NCBI GenBank assembly: GCA_036555105.1
Contig: DATBMA010000062.1
Coordinates: 39,707-103,706 of the forward strand
Reading direction: 5' to 3'
DNA length: 64,000 bases
Origin: DATBMA01 sp036555105
GTDB taxonomy: Bacteria > Actinomycetota > Acidimicrobiia > Spongiisociales > ZC4RG35
Shown here: positions 44,032-53,218 of the stretch, one piece after another
Numbering within the stretch: the stretch's first letter is position 1
How the letters are laid out: each line of letters opens with the position of its first letter
Translations under genes and position numbers: made by a program
The notes under the pieces: model-generated
Database searches by the model: none
Seen by the model: only the letters and a program-made list of their open reading frames with translations
What the model was told of the DNA's origin: nothing

Positions 44032-44958
44032 GTGAGCGGTGAGAGTCCAGCGCAGTCGCCCCCGACCCGCCTGCTCACCACCTCCCACGGGATCAACCGC
44101 AGCTCGTTCACGGGGCTCGACTGGACTCTGTTTGGCGCCCTTTCACTCATGTGGGGCAGCTCGTTCTTCTTCATCGCCGTCGGCCTCGAGTCCTTCCGGC
44201 CCGGGGTCGTCACGTTGTCGAGGATCGGGTTGGGTGCCCTGACGCTGGTCCTGATCGATCGAAGTGGCACGAAGATCGAGCGGACCGACTGGCCGCGAGT
44301 TGTACTCCTTTCGTTCCTCTGGACCGCCATCCCATACACCTTGTTCCCCATAGCTCAACAGTGGATCAGCTCCGGCGTGGCCGGCATGCTCAACGCCACG
44401 ACCCCACTCCTCACTGCGTTGGTCACATTTCTGTTGATCCGGCATGCTCCCGGCCGCATCCAACTCCTCGGTCTGGTCGTAGGTTTCGCCGGTGTTGCCC
44501 TCATCTCCCGCTCAGAGGGGAGCCAGGGCACCACTCAGGCAATCGGTGTGCTGCTCGTCATCTCCGCCACTGCTTGCTATGCCCTCGCCATCAACATGAT
44601 CGTTCCGATGCAGCAGAAGTACGGCTCGGAGCCGGTGATGAAGCGGGTCCTCGCCCTGGCGACTCTGTGGGTGCTCCCCTACGGGCTGGCCAGCTTTCCC
44701 GCCTCCACCTTCAGCTGGCAGTCGCTACTGGCCATGCTCGCTCTCGGGATCGTCGGCACAGGGCTCGCCCTCAACTGGGCGGCGCGCCTGGTGGGCCGGG
44801 TCGGAGGAACCCGCGCCTCAACCGTGACATACGTGATCCCGGTGGTGGCGCTCTTGCTCGGGATGCTGTTCCTGGACGAGCAGGTCTACCCGCTGGCGCT
44901 TCTCGGAACCGCGTTAGTGATCGCCGGCGCCTACTTCACCTCAAGACGCGAGGCATGA
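44032..44958 (+). CDS. EamA/DMT-family permease
   Basis: A 308-residue protein with ten predicted membrane segments in two EamA halves (ALSLMWGSSFFFIAVGLE and LLGLVVGFAGVALISR in the first, IGVLLVISATACYALAINMI and IPVVALLLGMLFLDEQV in the second). Drug/metabolite transporters of this type export amino acids or other small molecules; the substrate is unknown. The start is GTG at 44032. It converges on sbcC with only two bases between the stops. Confidence 0.9.
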   Translation: MSGESPAQSPPTRLLTTSHGINRSSFTGLDWTLFGALSLMWGSSFFFIAVGLESFRPGVVTLSRIGLGALTLVLIDRSGTKIERTDWPRVVLLSFLWTAIPYTLFPIAQQWISSGVAGMLNATTPLLTALVTFLLIRHAPGRIQLLGLVVGFAGVALISRSEGSQGTTQAIGVLLVISATACYALAINMIVPMQQKYGSEPVMKRVLALATLWVLPYGLASFPASTFSWQSLLAMLALGIVGTGLALNWAARLVGRVGGTRASTVTYVIPVVALLLGMLFLDEQVYPLALLGTALVIAGAYFTSRREA

Positions 44959-44960
44959 GG

Positions 44961-47462
44961 TCAGCCAGGGATCGCTCCCGCCCGCACGATCGAGTCCCCG
45001 GTCAGGCCGTCTCGATCGAGGACGATCAGATCGTCGATCCGGCTGCGGACGCCTTCGACGTGGCTCACGACTACCACCAAACGGCGGTCGTTGACCAGCT
45101 CTTCGATGCCTTCCATGGCGAGATCGAGATGTTCCGCATCGAGGGTTCCGAAGCCCTCGTCGAGGAAGAAAGCGTCCAGCCGTCCGCCCTCTCTTCCCAC
45201 CATCTCGGCCAGCCCGAGCGCCAGGCCCAGCGAGGCGAGGAAGGTCTCCCCACCTGAGAGGCTGTCCGCCCGCCTGACGGAGTCTGCTGAGCTCTGATCG
45301 ACCACCATGAAGTCGCCGTCGTCGGTGAACCGATACCTGCCCGACGACAGGCGCTCGAAGTGTTGCGACCCGATCCCGGCCAGGTTGCGGCGCTCCTCGT
45401 CGAGCAGGAATCGGACAAAGCGTGCATCGGTGAGGTCCGTCGCCACCCGCTGCAGGAGTTGGGTCTCGGCCAACAGCGCCGCCTGCCTGCTCAGATCGGC
45501 TTCGCTGCCTTCGATGAGAGCTTCGGCCGCGATCACCTGCCGTTCGAGCATGGCCGACGCGGCCCTCGCCTCGGCCATGGCCCGTTCGAAGCCGCCTTGC
45601 TCAATGCCGAGCTCATCGAGGACGCGAGAGCTGCCCGTCCGAGCCGACTCGATGATGGCGACTGCTTCGTTTTCCTTGGCCTTGGCCGCGGCACTCTGAA
45701 GCTCCCACTCTTTTCGCAAGAGCGAGGCCAAGGCCGTGGCCGAGACATCGGATGAGGGATCCTCGACTTTCAGCCCGGCAGCCAGGACCGCCAAGCGAGA
45801 GCGGGCTTCGCTCAGGGCCTTTGCACCCTGTTGCTCTGCATCGATCGCCAGATCGTGCTGTCGACGCGCTTCCTCGCGCTTCGATCGTGCCTCATCGGCA
45901 GCTCGCCCACGCGCCTCCGATTCCGCCCGAAGACTGGCCAGCACGGCGTCGGGATCACCATCCCCAAGCAGCTGGGAGATATCCGCCTCCACTTGGGAGA
46001 CGACCGTGGCGGCCGACGCCATCTCGGATTCACCCCTCGCGATGCGGGCCTCGGCCTCTTTGACTTGGCCCGCCCGCTCCTCTTCGGCTTGCAGGGCGGC
46101 CTTCTGCTCGGCTACCGAAGCGGTGTGGCGGTCGATCGAGCGGTCCAGTTGCGCTCGCGCCTCTGACGAGGCCGTCTCGGCATCGTCGAGGCGGCCGCCA
46201 ACGGAAGCGACCGCCAGCTCCAGCACCGCCTGCCCGCACACCGGACAGGAGTCCCCCACCTCCAGGCCTCGGCGGAGGGTCGCCGCCATGTCTGCGTGGC
46301 GGGCGGCATGGGCCAGGGCTTCCACTCGGGCTGCGGCCGCTCGGTCGGCCTCCAGCGCCTCAGTGGCGGCGGCCAGGCCCGCATCCGCCCTGATGCGGGT
46401 CTCTTCGGCCTCCGCTGCCCGGCTCCTGGCCGAAGCCGCCCGCTTGGACTCCTCCTCCAACCTGGACGCCACCTCGGCCCGGGACTTGCGCGCCTCACCC
46501 AAGCGGACCATCAGGTCGCGGGCCTGATCGATCGAGGCCACCAGCGTCGCGAAGCCCGGCTCTTTCAGCGCCGCCTCCGCCTCCTCCACCAGGCGATGGG
46601 CGTCCTCGATCAGCTGCGCTTTGGCAGCCCGATCCGCTGCCGTTGCCAGTGCGGACTCTTCGAGGGTCTCGAGGTCGCCGGCCCGCGGCAGGCTCGCCCC
46701 TATCCGCTCGAGCTCGCCGAGTCGCTCTATGGCAGCCGACCTCGCCAATTCGGCAGCAGCCCGCCTCTGCTCGAAATCAGCCAGCGTGGGCTCGGCTTTC
46801 TCCAGATGGGCGATCCGCTCGCCAAGGTCGAGGAGGCGGCTCCGTTGGTCGGGCAGCTCTGCCCTCACCGCCTCCACCTGCTGGAGTTGCAGCGAGATCA
46901 ACTCCAGCTGGTGGGCTCCTTCCTTCGACTTGGTCTTTGCGAGGTCACGGATGCGGTCGATCCGGTCGAGGCCGAAGACTCCCTTCAGCACCTTGTCCCG
47001 CTCACTCGCATCAGCTCGAAGGAACCGATCGAACTCACCTTGCGCAAGCAAGACCGATCGCGAGAACGCCGCGTAGTCGAGGCCGAGCAACTCCTCCACA
47101 CGCTCGGCCATCGGCCGCTCCTGAAGGATCTTCTCGACCGGCTCGCCCGCATCGTCCGATTCGTAGCGGTACAGCGCGTGTTGGGCTTGCCCCACCCGCC
47201 GCAGATTGCGGACCGCCTCCCAGACCTGACCGTCTATCTCGAAGCGCAACTCGACTGCGCAGTTGGCGGCGCGCTGATGGATGAGACTGCGGGTGTCACG
47301 CCCCACCCGGGGGGTGCGGCCATAGAGGGCGAACGAGATCGCATCCAGGATCGTGGACTTGCCGGCCCCGATCGGGCCGACGATCCCGATCAGACGGCGG
47401 TCCCTGAAGTCGAAGCGGTGGCCATCTCCGAAGTAGGAGCGAAAGTTGCGCAGGCGTAGCTC
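44961..47462 (-). CDS. sbcC: SbcC/Rad50-type SMC ATPase (start broken or non-canonical)
   Basis: About 830 residues: two ATPase halves around a coiled coil, shorter than the 1,048-residue E. coli protein. The N-terminal frame reads ELRLRNFRSYFGDG and VGPIGAGKSTILDAISF (Walker A). The zinc hook is DSCPVCGQ near the middle, and the C-terminal half has LSGGETFLASLGLALGLAE (signature) and FFLDEGFGTLD (Walker B). With SbcD it would process DNA ends and hairpins. No ATG, GTG or TTG exists in frame before Walker A. A TTG overlapping the sbcD stop (47464-47462, TTGA) is the expected coupled start but is one base out of frame; the first conventional start, GTG at 47306, would delete Walker A. The given end marks the conserved frame, not a proven start. 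Confidence 0.88.
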   Translation of the reverse strand, partial: ELRLRNFRSYFGDGHRFDFRDRRLIGIVGPIGAGKSTILDAISFALYGRTPRVGRDTRSLIHQRAANCAVELRFEIDGQVWEAVRNLRRVGQAQHALYRYESDDAGEPVEKILQERPMAERVEELLGLDYAAFSRSVLLAQGEFDRFLRADASERDKVLKGVFGLDRIDRIRDLAKTKSKEGAHQLELISLQLQQVEAVRAELPDQRSRLLDLGERIAHLEKAEPTLADFEQRRAAAELARSAAIERLGELERIGASLPRAGDLETLEESALATAADRAAKAQLIEDAHRLVEEAEAALKEPGFATLVASIDQARDLMVRLGEARKSRAEVASRLEEESKRAASARSRAAEAEETRIRADAGLAAATEALEADRAAAARVEALAHAARHADMAATLRRGLEVGDSCPVCGQAVLELAVASVGGRLDDAETASSEARAQLDRSIDRHTASVAEQKAALQAEEERAGQVKEAEARIARGESEMASAATVVSQVEADISQLLGDGDPDAVLASLRAESEARGRAADEARSKREEARRQHDLAIDAEQQGAKALSEARSRLAVLAAGLKVEDPSSDVSATALASLLRKEWELQSAAAKAKENEAVAIIESARTGSSRVLDELGIEQGGFERAMAEARAASAMLERQVIAAEALIEGSEADLSRQAALLAETQLLQRVATDLTDARFVRFLLDEERRNLAGIGSQHFERLSSGRYRFTDDGDFMVVDQSSADSVRRADSLSGGETFLASLGLALGLAEMVGREGGRLDAFFLDEGFGTLDAEHLDLAMEGIEELVNDRRLVVVVSHVEGVRSRIDDLIVLDRDGLTGDSIVRAGAIPG

Positions 47463-48627
47463 AAGCGGGCGCGTTCTCCACCTCCTCCAGAAGCTCCGAG
47501 AACAGGCGGATCAGCTCGTCGGGTGGCGCTGACCCTTCGGCGCTCGTGTAGTAGTCGGCGTAGTGCTCTGGGAGTGAGCGGCCCGAGCCACCGGTGCCGG
47601 ACGCCTCGATCCGGGGATAGTCGGCCCTCACGTTGACGCACCACTCGAACTCGTCTCGCACACGATCGGCCAATCCCGGGTCGGGCCCGGCCGTTTGCAC
47701 GGTCAGATCGAGATACGCCTCGTAGACGCCCTCGGTGGCGAGTATCTCCGCCCATGACCCGTTGGGCCGGAGCAGGGGCCTCCCGGCCTGGATCGGAACC
47801 GACAGCACCTTGGCCGGCACCCCCGGCTTCACGTCGACGATCAGCACCCGCTTGTCCTCACCTGCCTCACCGAAGTCCATCTGGAGTAATGAGCCGGCGT
47901 AATGGGCCGGCACCAGCGCCCCCGGCACCGGTTGCGGTGCATGGACGTGGCCCATCGCCACGTACTGAGGTCCGGCCGGCAGAGCCTGGGACGAGGCCGC
48001 GTATGCCTCCCCCATGTGCAGCTCGCGCTCGCCCCGTCGAGCACCATGGCCATGGACTGCGACTCCGCCCACGAGAAAATGGGCCACCAACAGCTCTACC
48101 GCACTGTTCCCTGCCAGCGTGCGGGCGTGGGCGCTGTAGGCCCCGGAGATCCGCCGGAGGCGGTCGGCATACTTGGCGTATTGGCCGTCAGGGCTCTCGA
48201 AAGCATGGAAGGCCCTCCCCTCCCGGAGGAAGGGGAAGCAGCTGACCACCGCAGCCCCGTTGGCCGTGTCGATAGCGAGCACGTTCTCCTCGGGTGGCTT
48301 GATCTCGCCTACCAGGTGGATGCCGTGCCCGCGCATGAACGGAGCCAGCGCCTCGAACAGGGCGGGCGAGTCGTGGTTGCCGGCAATGACCACCACGGGC
48401 CGGGACCCGCCGGCGGTGAGGGCGACCAGGCCCTCGAAGGCGAGGCGCAACACCTCGACCGGAGGAAACCCTCGGTCGAACAGGTCGCCAGAGTGGACGA
48501 CCAGATCCGCTGCGTGCGCATCGGCGATGCCTGCGACCTCGGCGATGGCGGCGCGGTATTCCTCGGTCCGGTCGAAACGGCCAAGGCGCTTCCCGACGTG
48601 CCAGTCGGCGGTGTGCAGGACCTTCAT
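47461..48627 (-). CDS. sbcD: SbcD/Mre11-type nuclease
   Basis: A 388-residue calcineurin-like phosphoesterase that works with SbcC as an ATP-dependent double-strand exonuclease and hairpin endonuclease. The metal-binding motifs are in order: HTADWHVGK, HSGDLFDRG, IAGNHDS, VAHFLVGG and AMGHVHAPQ. The C-terminal capping region is present. The ATG at 48627 overlaps the herA stop by one base (TGATG). Sequence between the herA and sbcC genes leaves no room for other promoters. Confidence 0.95.
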   Translation of the reverse strand: MKVLHTADWHVGKRLGRFDRTEEYRAAIAEVAGIADAHAADLVVHSGDLFDRGFPPVEVLRLAFEGLVALTAGGSRPVVVIAGNHDSPALFEALAPFMRGHGIHLVGEIKPPEENVLAIDTANGAAVVSCFPFLREGRAFHAFESPDGQYAKYADRLRRISGAYSAHARTLAGNSAVELLVAHFLVGGVAVHGHGARRGERELHMGEAYAASSQALPAGPQYVAMGHVHAPQPVPGALVPAHYAGSLLQMDFGEAGEDKRVLIVDVKPGVPAKVLSVPIQAGRPLLRPNGSWAEILATEGVYEAYLDLTVQTAGPDPGLADRVRDEFEWCVNVRADYPRIEASGTGGSGRSLPEHYADYYTSAEGSAPPDELIRLFSELLEEVENAPA

Positions 48628-50348
48628 CAGAGCCCGGCGAACGGATCACCCTCGCCGCCGACCTCTTCCCGGCGGGTGGCCCAGGCCGGGAATGGGAAGT
48701 TCACCACCAAGGGCACCGGGATCGAAGGCTGGGAGAGAACCATCGTCCCCGGCTTGAGGAGGCGGGCCCGCGCCCGCGTGCTCGGCAGCATCCATCCGTA
48801 CTCGGCACGCTCTGCCTCGGCCGCATCGAGGCGGCCGGCCACTCGGATCGAGGCGTTCTCCATCACCTCGGGCGCCACCCTGGAAGCCGACTGCTGAGCC
48901 CCGACCAGCAAGACTCCCAGCGAGCGGCCGCGTTGAGCGATGTCGGTCAGCATGTCCTTGAGCGGGCTGGCCCCTTCCCGCGGCGCGTACTTGTTCAACT
49001 CGTCGAGCACCACGACGGAGAGCGGGAGCCGCTGCCCCGACTGCTCCTTCTCCTCGAAGGCCTCCTGGAGCAGGGCACCCACCACGAACCGCTGGGCGAG
49101 GTCATGCAAGGTTTGGATGGCGACCACCGTCACCTGGGCCTCGGTCCGGTCGATCCGGCGGGTCTCTCCTGCCCTGATCAGATGGCCGAGGCGGCCCTGG
49201 GCGGCATAGAGCCGCCGCATGAACGCCGAGACCGTCCCCGCCTGGGTGCGTCCCGACCATGCCCGATCGGGCTCTTCACCGCCGGCCGGCTCCAAATATT
49301 CCTCCAGCGCCTCCACCAGGCCGGAAAGATCGGAGATGACACGCTCCCCAGCGTCGACTGCCACCGCCCCACCGAGCGGGTGCCCACCCAGGGGGGGCTC
49401 TCTCAGCACTACCGCCCCGGGCAGCCCGGCCACATCCACCGCGAATCGCCTGAGCTGCACCCTGACCCGCTCCTCGACGAAGGAGAGCTGGTTGCGGGCA
49501 TCGGCGGCGTCGGTGAAGAGGAAGCGGAGCAGTCCCTGATCGATGAACTCCCGGGGCGTCCATGCGAAGGCCCGCACTCCCTCCAGCCGGCCCCCGGTGT
49601 CGGGGAGGATGGTGTCGCCGGACTGACGGCGGGGCGGGGCCCACAGCGACACCGACGGGAACGGCACCGGCTCGACTCCGAGCCCGGCCCAGACCGCCCG
49701 CGCCTCCTCGTTCAGGTGACGGTTGGGCTTGTCCAGCCAAAGCAGGTCCTCACCCTTGACGTTGAAGACGAGCACCCTGAGGTTCGCCGCTCCCTCCCCC
49801 ACGATGTCGGCCCGCCCCGTCAGCATTCGCAGGAAGAACAGGGCGAACGAGGTCTTGGTCGCCACCCCCGACACGCCCGAGATCGACATGTGCCCGCCTT
49901 TGAAGCCATCGAAGAAGTCGAGGTCGGCGTAGACCGGCTCGCCGTCGCGTCCGATCCCGACCGGGAGCGGCCGTCCCATCTCGTCGGCGTACAGGGCCTT
50001 CCGCCTTTCCTCGCCCGAGGCCCGCAGCACGGCCTCACCCGGATCCGGCGCCACCCACAACTCAGGATCGACTCTGGTGATCGCCACCCTGGCGGACCTG
50101 ACCTTGTGAGCGGGGAGAATGCCCTCTTCGGCGATTCTGAAAGTGTCCGATTCGAACGAGGCGCCCTCATAGATGCCCTCCGACTCGGTCACGACCCCGT
50201 AGGTGCGAACTTCACCCGCCTTCGGAACCTGGGTTCGGACCACCACCAAGTCGTCGAGTTGCAGGTACTGGTCCTCGGCCAGCACCACCCGGAACTCGGA
50301 AGTGGTGGTGTGCTCGGTGCCGATCACCCGGCCGACGGCGTCGCTCAT
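48627..50348 (-). CDS. herA: HerA-family hexameric DNA translocase (DUF87)
   Basis: A 573-residue ATPase of the HerA/FtsK class. The N-terminal beta-barrel (HAS domain) covers about residues 1-95 (AVGRVIGTEHTTTSEFRVVL, GEVRTYGVVTESEG). Walker A is the variant SGVSGVATKTSFALFFLR, with Thr where the canonical motif has Gly before Lys; Walker B is LSVVVLDELNKYAP, and IAQRGRSLGVLLVGAQQSASRV holds the sensor/arginine-finger area. HerA pumps DNA into the NurA nuclease and works with Mre11-Rad50 in archaeal end resection. ATG at 50348 overlaps nurA by four bases (ATGA). Confidence 0.88.
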   Translation of the reverse strand: MSDAVGRVIGTEHTTTSEFRVVLAEDQYLQLDDLVVVRTQVPKAGEVRTYGVVTESEGIYEGASFESDTFRIAEEGILPAHKVRSARVAITRVDPELWVAPDPGEAVLRASGEERRKALYADEMGRPLPVGIGRDGEPVYADLDFFDGFKGGHMSISGVSGVATKTSFALFFLRMLTGRADIVGEGAANLRVLVFNVKGEDLLWLDKPNRHLNEEARAVWAGLGVEPVPFPSVSLWAPPRRQSGDTILPDTGGRLEGVRAFAWTPREFIDQGLLRFLFTDAADARNQLSFVEERVRVQLRRFAVDVAGLPGAVVLREPPLGGHPLGGAVAVDAGERVISDLSGLVEALEEYLEPAGGEEPDRAWSGRTQAGTVSAFMRRLYAAQGRLGHLIRAGETRRIDRTEAQVTVVAIQTLHDLAQRFVVGALLQEAFEEKEQSGQRLPLSVVVLDELNKYAPREGASPLKDMLTDIAQRGRSLGVLLVGAQQSASRVAPEVMENASIRVAGRLDAAEAERAEYGWMLPSTRARARLLKPGTMVLSQPSIPVPLVVNFPFPAWATRREEVGGEGDPFAGL

Positions 50349-51295
50349 GCCGGCACCTCCTGCCTCCCCGCCACGCTGGTGAGGAGGCTGCGATACAGGA
50401 GGGCGGGATCACCCAGGCGGCGCCTCAGTTCCTTCTCGAGGGCGGCGATCGGCACCAGGTTCTGCGGCGCCCGAGGGTCGATATAGGACTCGGAAGCAAC
50501 CCGGGGAAGGATCCCGGCCGAGCATGACGCCAGCCTCGAGGCTTGGTCGATGCCGAGTGAGGCAGGGGCTTCACACCTGACCACGCCCGTCCATGAGTGG
50601 CCGTGAGGAAGATCGGCCAGTCGCAGGTACCACGAGTAGCGGGCGTACTGCTCCGCTTCGATGAGGAAGATGGGTGTGCGCTGGCCTGCTCGCAGGCGAC
50701 TGATCGTGGGCGAGAGGTCCGGCCCCAGATAATTGACCCGGTGGGTCTTGACGTATCCGATGAGGGTCTGCGGCCGCAACTCGTTGATGGGGCCGTCGGC
50801 GAACACCAGGTTCCCCGCCTCTGCCAAGCGGCCGGCCAGCACCGCCTCTGCTGCCCGCATGCGGCTGTGGAAGAACGCCACCAAGGCGGCAGGGTCGTCG
50901 GAACCCACCGCTTCAGGCCGGTAGTCCAGGCCAGGCATCCCCGGCAGCTCCGGCCTGGCGCCGCCCCCCAGGATGGCGAGCCGTTGGACCTGAAGTTCCT
51001 CGAAGGCCGCCCCATGGCCGACCTTCCAGCGAACCGCCCCTACCCCGAACGACCCGCACAGCCCGGGTAGCGGCCCATGGATCGGGTCGTCGAGGGTCAG
51101 CCTGGCGTCGACCCGCCTGACCCCGTCGACGAAGACCACTTCATCTGCCTCTCGGGGGTCACCGTCCAGCGGCTCCCAGACCCCGGCTATCTCCACTCCC
51201 GGATCGACCTTGGAGGCCGCCTGCCGCTCCTCAGACACCTCGAGAGGAGCCCCGTAATCGGGTGCCCAGGACTCGACGAACAGCTTGGCGACCAT
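50345..51295 (-). CDS. nurA: NurA-domain nuclease
   Basis: A roughly 316-residue protein with the NurA pattern: catalytic-site Asp in VVFVDGVRRVDARL, a second in LVFADGPINELRP, then IGYVKTHRVNYLG, LRLADLPHGHSWTGVVRCE and the characteristic tail SYIDPRAPQNLVPIAALEKE and LRRRLGD. NurA is a Mn2+-dependent nuclease that binds the HerA hexamer and degrades DNA ends. ATG at 51295 is used; GTG at 51316 would add seven residues. First gene of the nurA-herA-sbcD-sbcC operon, divergent from a small DMT gene 76 bases away. Confidence 0.88.
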   Translation of the reverse strand: MVAKLFVESWAPDYGAPLEVSEERQAASKVDPGVEIAGVWEPLDGDPREADEVVFVDGVRRVDARLTLDDPIHGPLPGLCGSFGVGAVRWKVGHGAAFEELQVQRLAILGGGARPELPGMPGLDYRPEAVGSDDPAALVAFFHSRMRAAEAVLAGRLAEAGNLVFADGPINELRPQTLIGYVKTHRVNYLGPDLSPTISRLRAGQRTPIFLIEAEQYARYSWYLRLADLPHGHSWTGVVRCEAPASLGIDQASRLASCSAGILPRVASESYIDPRAPQNLVPIAALEKELRRRLGDPALLYRSLLTSVAGRQEVPA

Positions 51296-51371
51296 ACGTG
51301 TGAGGGTAACGACCACCCCTGACAGGAATCCGGCACCGTCGGCGGACAGGGCTCCGGTTTACGCTCGCTGG

Positions 51372-51803
51372 ATGGTCTGGGCATTTCTAATCGTGGCGGT
51401 GATAGGCGGGATCGCGATCACCTTGCAGGGGCAGTTCATGGGAACACTCACAGAGAAGGTGGGTCTCATCGAGAGCGTCTTCATCACCTATGTGACCGGG
51501 GGCATCCTCATCGCTCTCGCCATGCCCTTCGTGAGGCCCAACAACCTGGGAGCGTGGCGCGACGTCCCTTGGTACACGCTCACAACCGGCTTGCTGGGAC
51601 TGGTCATCGTCGGGGTGATCGGATATGCAGTCAGCAAGCTCGGGGTGTCGGTCGCCCTGCTTGCGATCATCGTCGCCCAGCTCGTGTTCGCCGCCCTGAT
51701 CGATCATTACGGGTTGTTCGGGGCAGAGGTTCGGGCCTTCGACCTGACCCGAACCGGGGGGCTGTTGCTCGTGCTGGGCGGAACCTGGCTGGTGGTTCGC
51801 TGA
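51372..51803 (+). CDS. Small DMT-superfamily membrane protein (DUF606/YdcZ-like)
   Basis: A 143-residue protein with five hydrophobic segments (FLIVAVIGGIAITLQGQFMG, TYVTGGILIALAMPFV, TTGLLGLVIVGVIGYAV, ALLAIIVAQLVFAALID, GGLLLVLGGTWLVV). Length and layout fit DUF606/YdcZ half-size transporters, which work as dimers. ATG at 51372 is chosen; the open frame upstream is antisense to nurA. No partner copy is seen next to it, so it may form a homodimer. Confidence 0.8.
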   Translation: MVWAFLIVAVIGGIAITLQGQFMGTLTEKVGLIESVFITYVTGGILIALAMPFVRPNNLGAWRDVPWYTLTTGLLGLVIVGVIGYAVSKLGVSVALLAIIVAQLVFAALIDHYGLFGAEVRAFDLTRTGGLLLVLGGTWLVVR

Positions 51804-51915
51804 CTCTGGATCATGACCGATCCGAAGCGCTGTGCAGAGGGTTGGACAACGCGCCAAGAGCTGGGTCAGCTCGTGCCCCTCAGCCACAGACGGCACCGCT
51901 GTTGGAACTAGCGAC

Positions 51916-53151
51916 TCAGCGGACCGGCTCGACCTCGTAGACGGCGTCACTGGTGGTGATGTACATCTCGCCGTCTCCTCCAACACCGAACGAAGTCACC
52001 GAGCCCGGCCTGCCCACCTGTTCGGTCCAGTCGGTCTGCTCGGTCGCCTCGCCGTTTGCGTAGAGAAAGCTGCGAAGCCATGCGCCGCAGAAGTCCGAGT
52101 AGAAGTAGTGGCCGGCGAGCTCGGGGATCGCACTCCCCCTGTAGACCACCCCGCCGGTGATCGAGCAGGTATTGGAGTCCGAGTGAGAGACCTCGAGAAT
52201 CGGCAACTCGGTGCCATTCACGTCGCAGCCCGAGCTCGGTTCATAGCAATGGAGCCCCTCGGCGATGGGCCAGCCGAAGTTGAGCCCACCCTCCGACGCC
52301 GGCACCACATTGACCTCTTCGTAACTCCCCTGCCCGACGTCGGCGATGTAGAGGAGGCCCTCGTCGAACCACACCCGCCAAGGATTGCGGAGCCCGATCG
52401 ACCAGACTTCGGGGCTGCCGCCCCCGCCGGCAAACGGGTTGTCGGCCGGTATCGCATAGGGATCGCCCTGATCAACATCGATCCGTGACATCGAACCGAG
52501 GAGGTCATCGGTCGACTGCCCGTTGTGGAAGGTGTCGCCGGCCCCTCCCCCGTCGCCAAGGGCGAGATACAGGAATCCGTCGGGACCGAACAGCAGCGAG
52601 CCGCCGTTGTGGTTCGGTGCAGGCTGGGCAGCGCTGAGAATCAGCCGACCGTTGGGATCGGCTGTGCCATCGGACCCAACTGTGTACTCCTCCACCCGGG
52701 TGTCGCCCTGGCTGTCGGAGTAGTGGACGAAGAACCGGCTCGGATCGGTGGGATGCCAGGCCATGCTCAGCAGCCCTCTTTCACCGGAGTTGGTCACCCT
52801 GACCCTGATGTCGAGTAGCGGCTGGTCGCTCACCCCGTTTTCCTGCATCCCCCAGATGCGCCCGTCCTTGGTGACCACGAAGGTTGACGAGTCGGCGGGC
52901 CTGGTCACCACCTGGACCGGAAACGGAAGGTCCTCGGCCACCAGCCGGTAGGTCAAGCCCTGCAGTTCGGGGCCGGGCTGGGTCGTTGCGATCGTCGTGG
53001 AAGGCGCTGCCCCGGTGGTGGTGGTCGGCGCGACCGTCGTGGTTGGGCTCGCGGTGGTGGGGACGACCGGCGTTGTCGAGGTCGGCTCTCCTTCACTGCC
53101 GGTGCATGCGCCGGCGAAGACGACGACCAGTACCAGGGCCAGCTTGCGCAC
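51916..53151 (-). CDS. PQQ-dependent sugar (aldose) dehydrogenase-like lipoprotein
   Basis: A 411-residue secreted protein of the glucose/sorbosone dehydrogenase family. The signal peptide MRKLALVLVVVFAGACTGS ends in a lipobox; a Thr/Pro/Ala-rich linker (to about residue 60) follows. The propeller domain has ERGLLSMAWHPTDPSRFFVH, APNHNGGSLLFGPDGFLYLA, LALGDGGGAGD, WSIGLRNPWRVWF and NFGWPIAEGLHCYE, all typical of soluble PQQ enzymes. It would oxidise sugars outside the membrane. Neither PQQ synthesis genes nor a partner cytochrome are seen nearby. Confidence 0.9.
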   Translation of the reverse strand: MRKLALVLVVVFAGACTGSEGEPTSTTPVVPTTASPTTTVAPTTTTGAAPSTTIATTQPGPELQGLTYRLVAEDLPFPVQVVTRPADSSTFVVTKDGRIWGMQENGVSDQPLLDIRVRVTNSGERGLLSMAWHPTDPSRFFVHYSDSQGDTRVEEYTVGSDGTADPNGRLILSAAQPAPNHNGGSLLFGPDGFLYLALGDGGGAGDTFHNGQSTDDLLGSMSRIDVDQGDPYAIPADNPFAGGGGSPEVWSIGLRNPWRVWFDEGLLYIADVGQGSYEEVNVVPASEGGLNFGWPIAEGLHCYEPSSGCDVNGTELPILEVSHSDSNTCSITGGVVYRGSAIPELAGHYFYSDFCGAWLRSFLYANGEATEQTDWTEQVGRPGSVTSFGVGGDGEMYITTSDAVYEVEPVR

Positions 53152-53218
53152 AGTTGACCTCGAGAGTGGGTGGACCTTCCGAGGGTAGGGACGGCTCGGG
53201 GCTACGAGGAAGGACCAG

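Noticed and set aside
44961..51295. HerA-based anti-phage system (HerA with Sir2 or DUF4297)
   Set aside because: The partner genes are NurA, SbcD and SbcC, without Sir2 or DUF4297 domains, so a repair operon is more likely.
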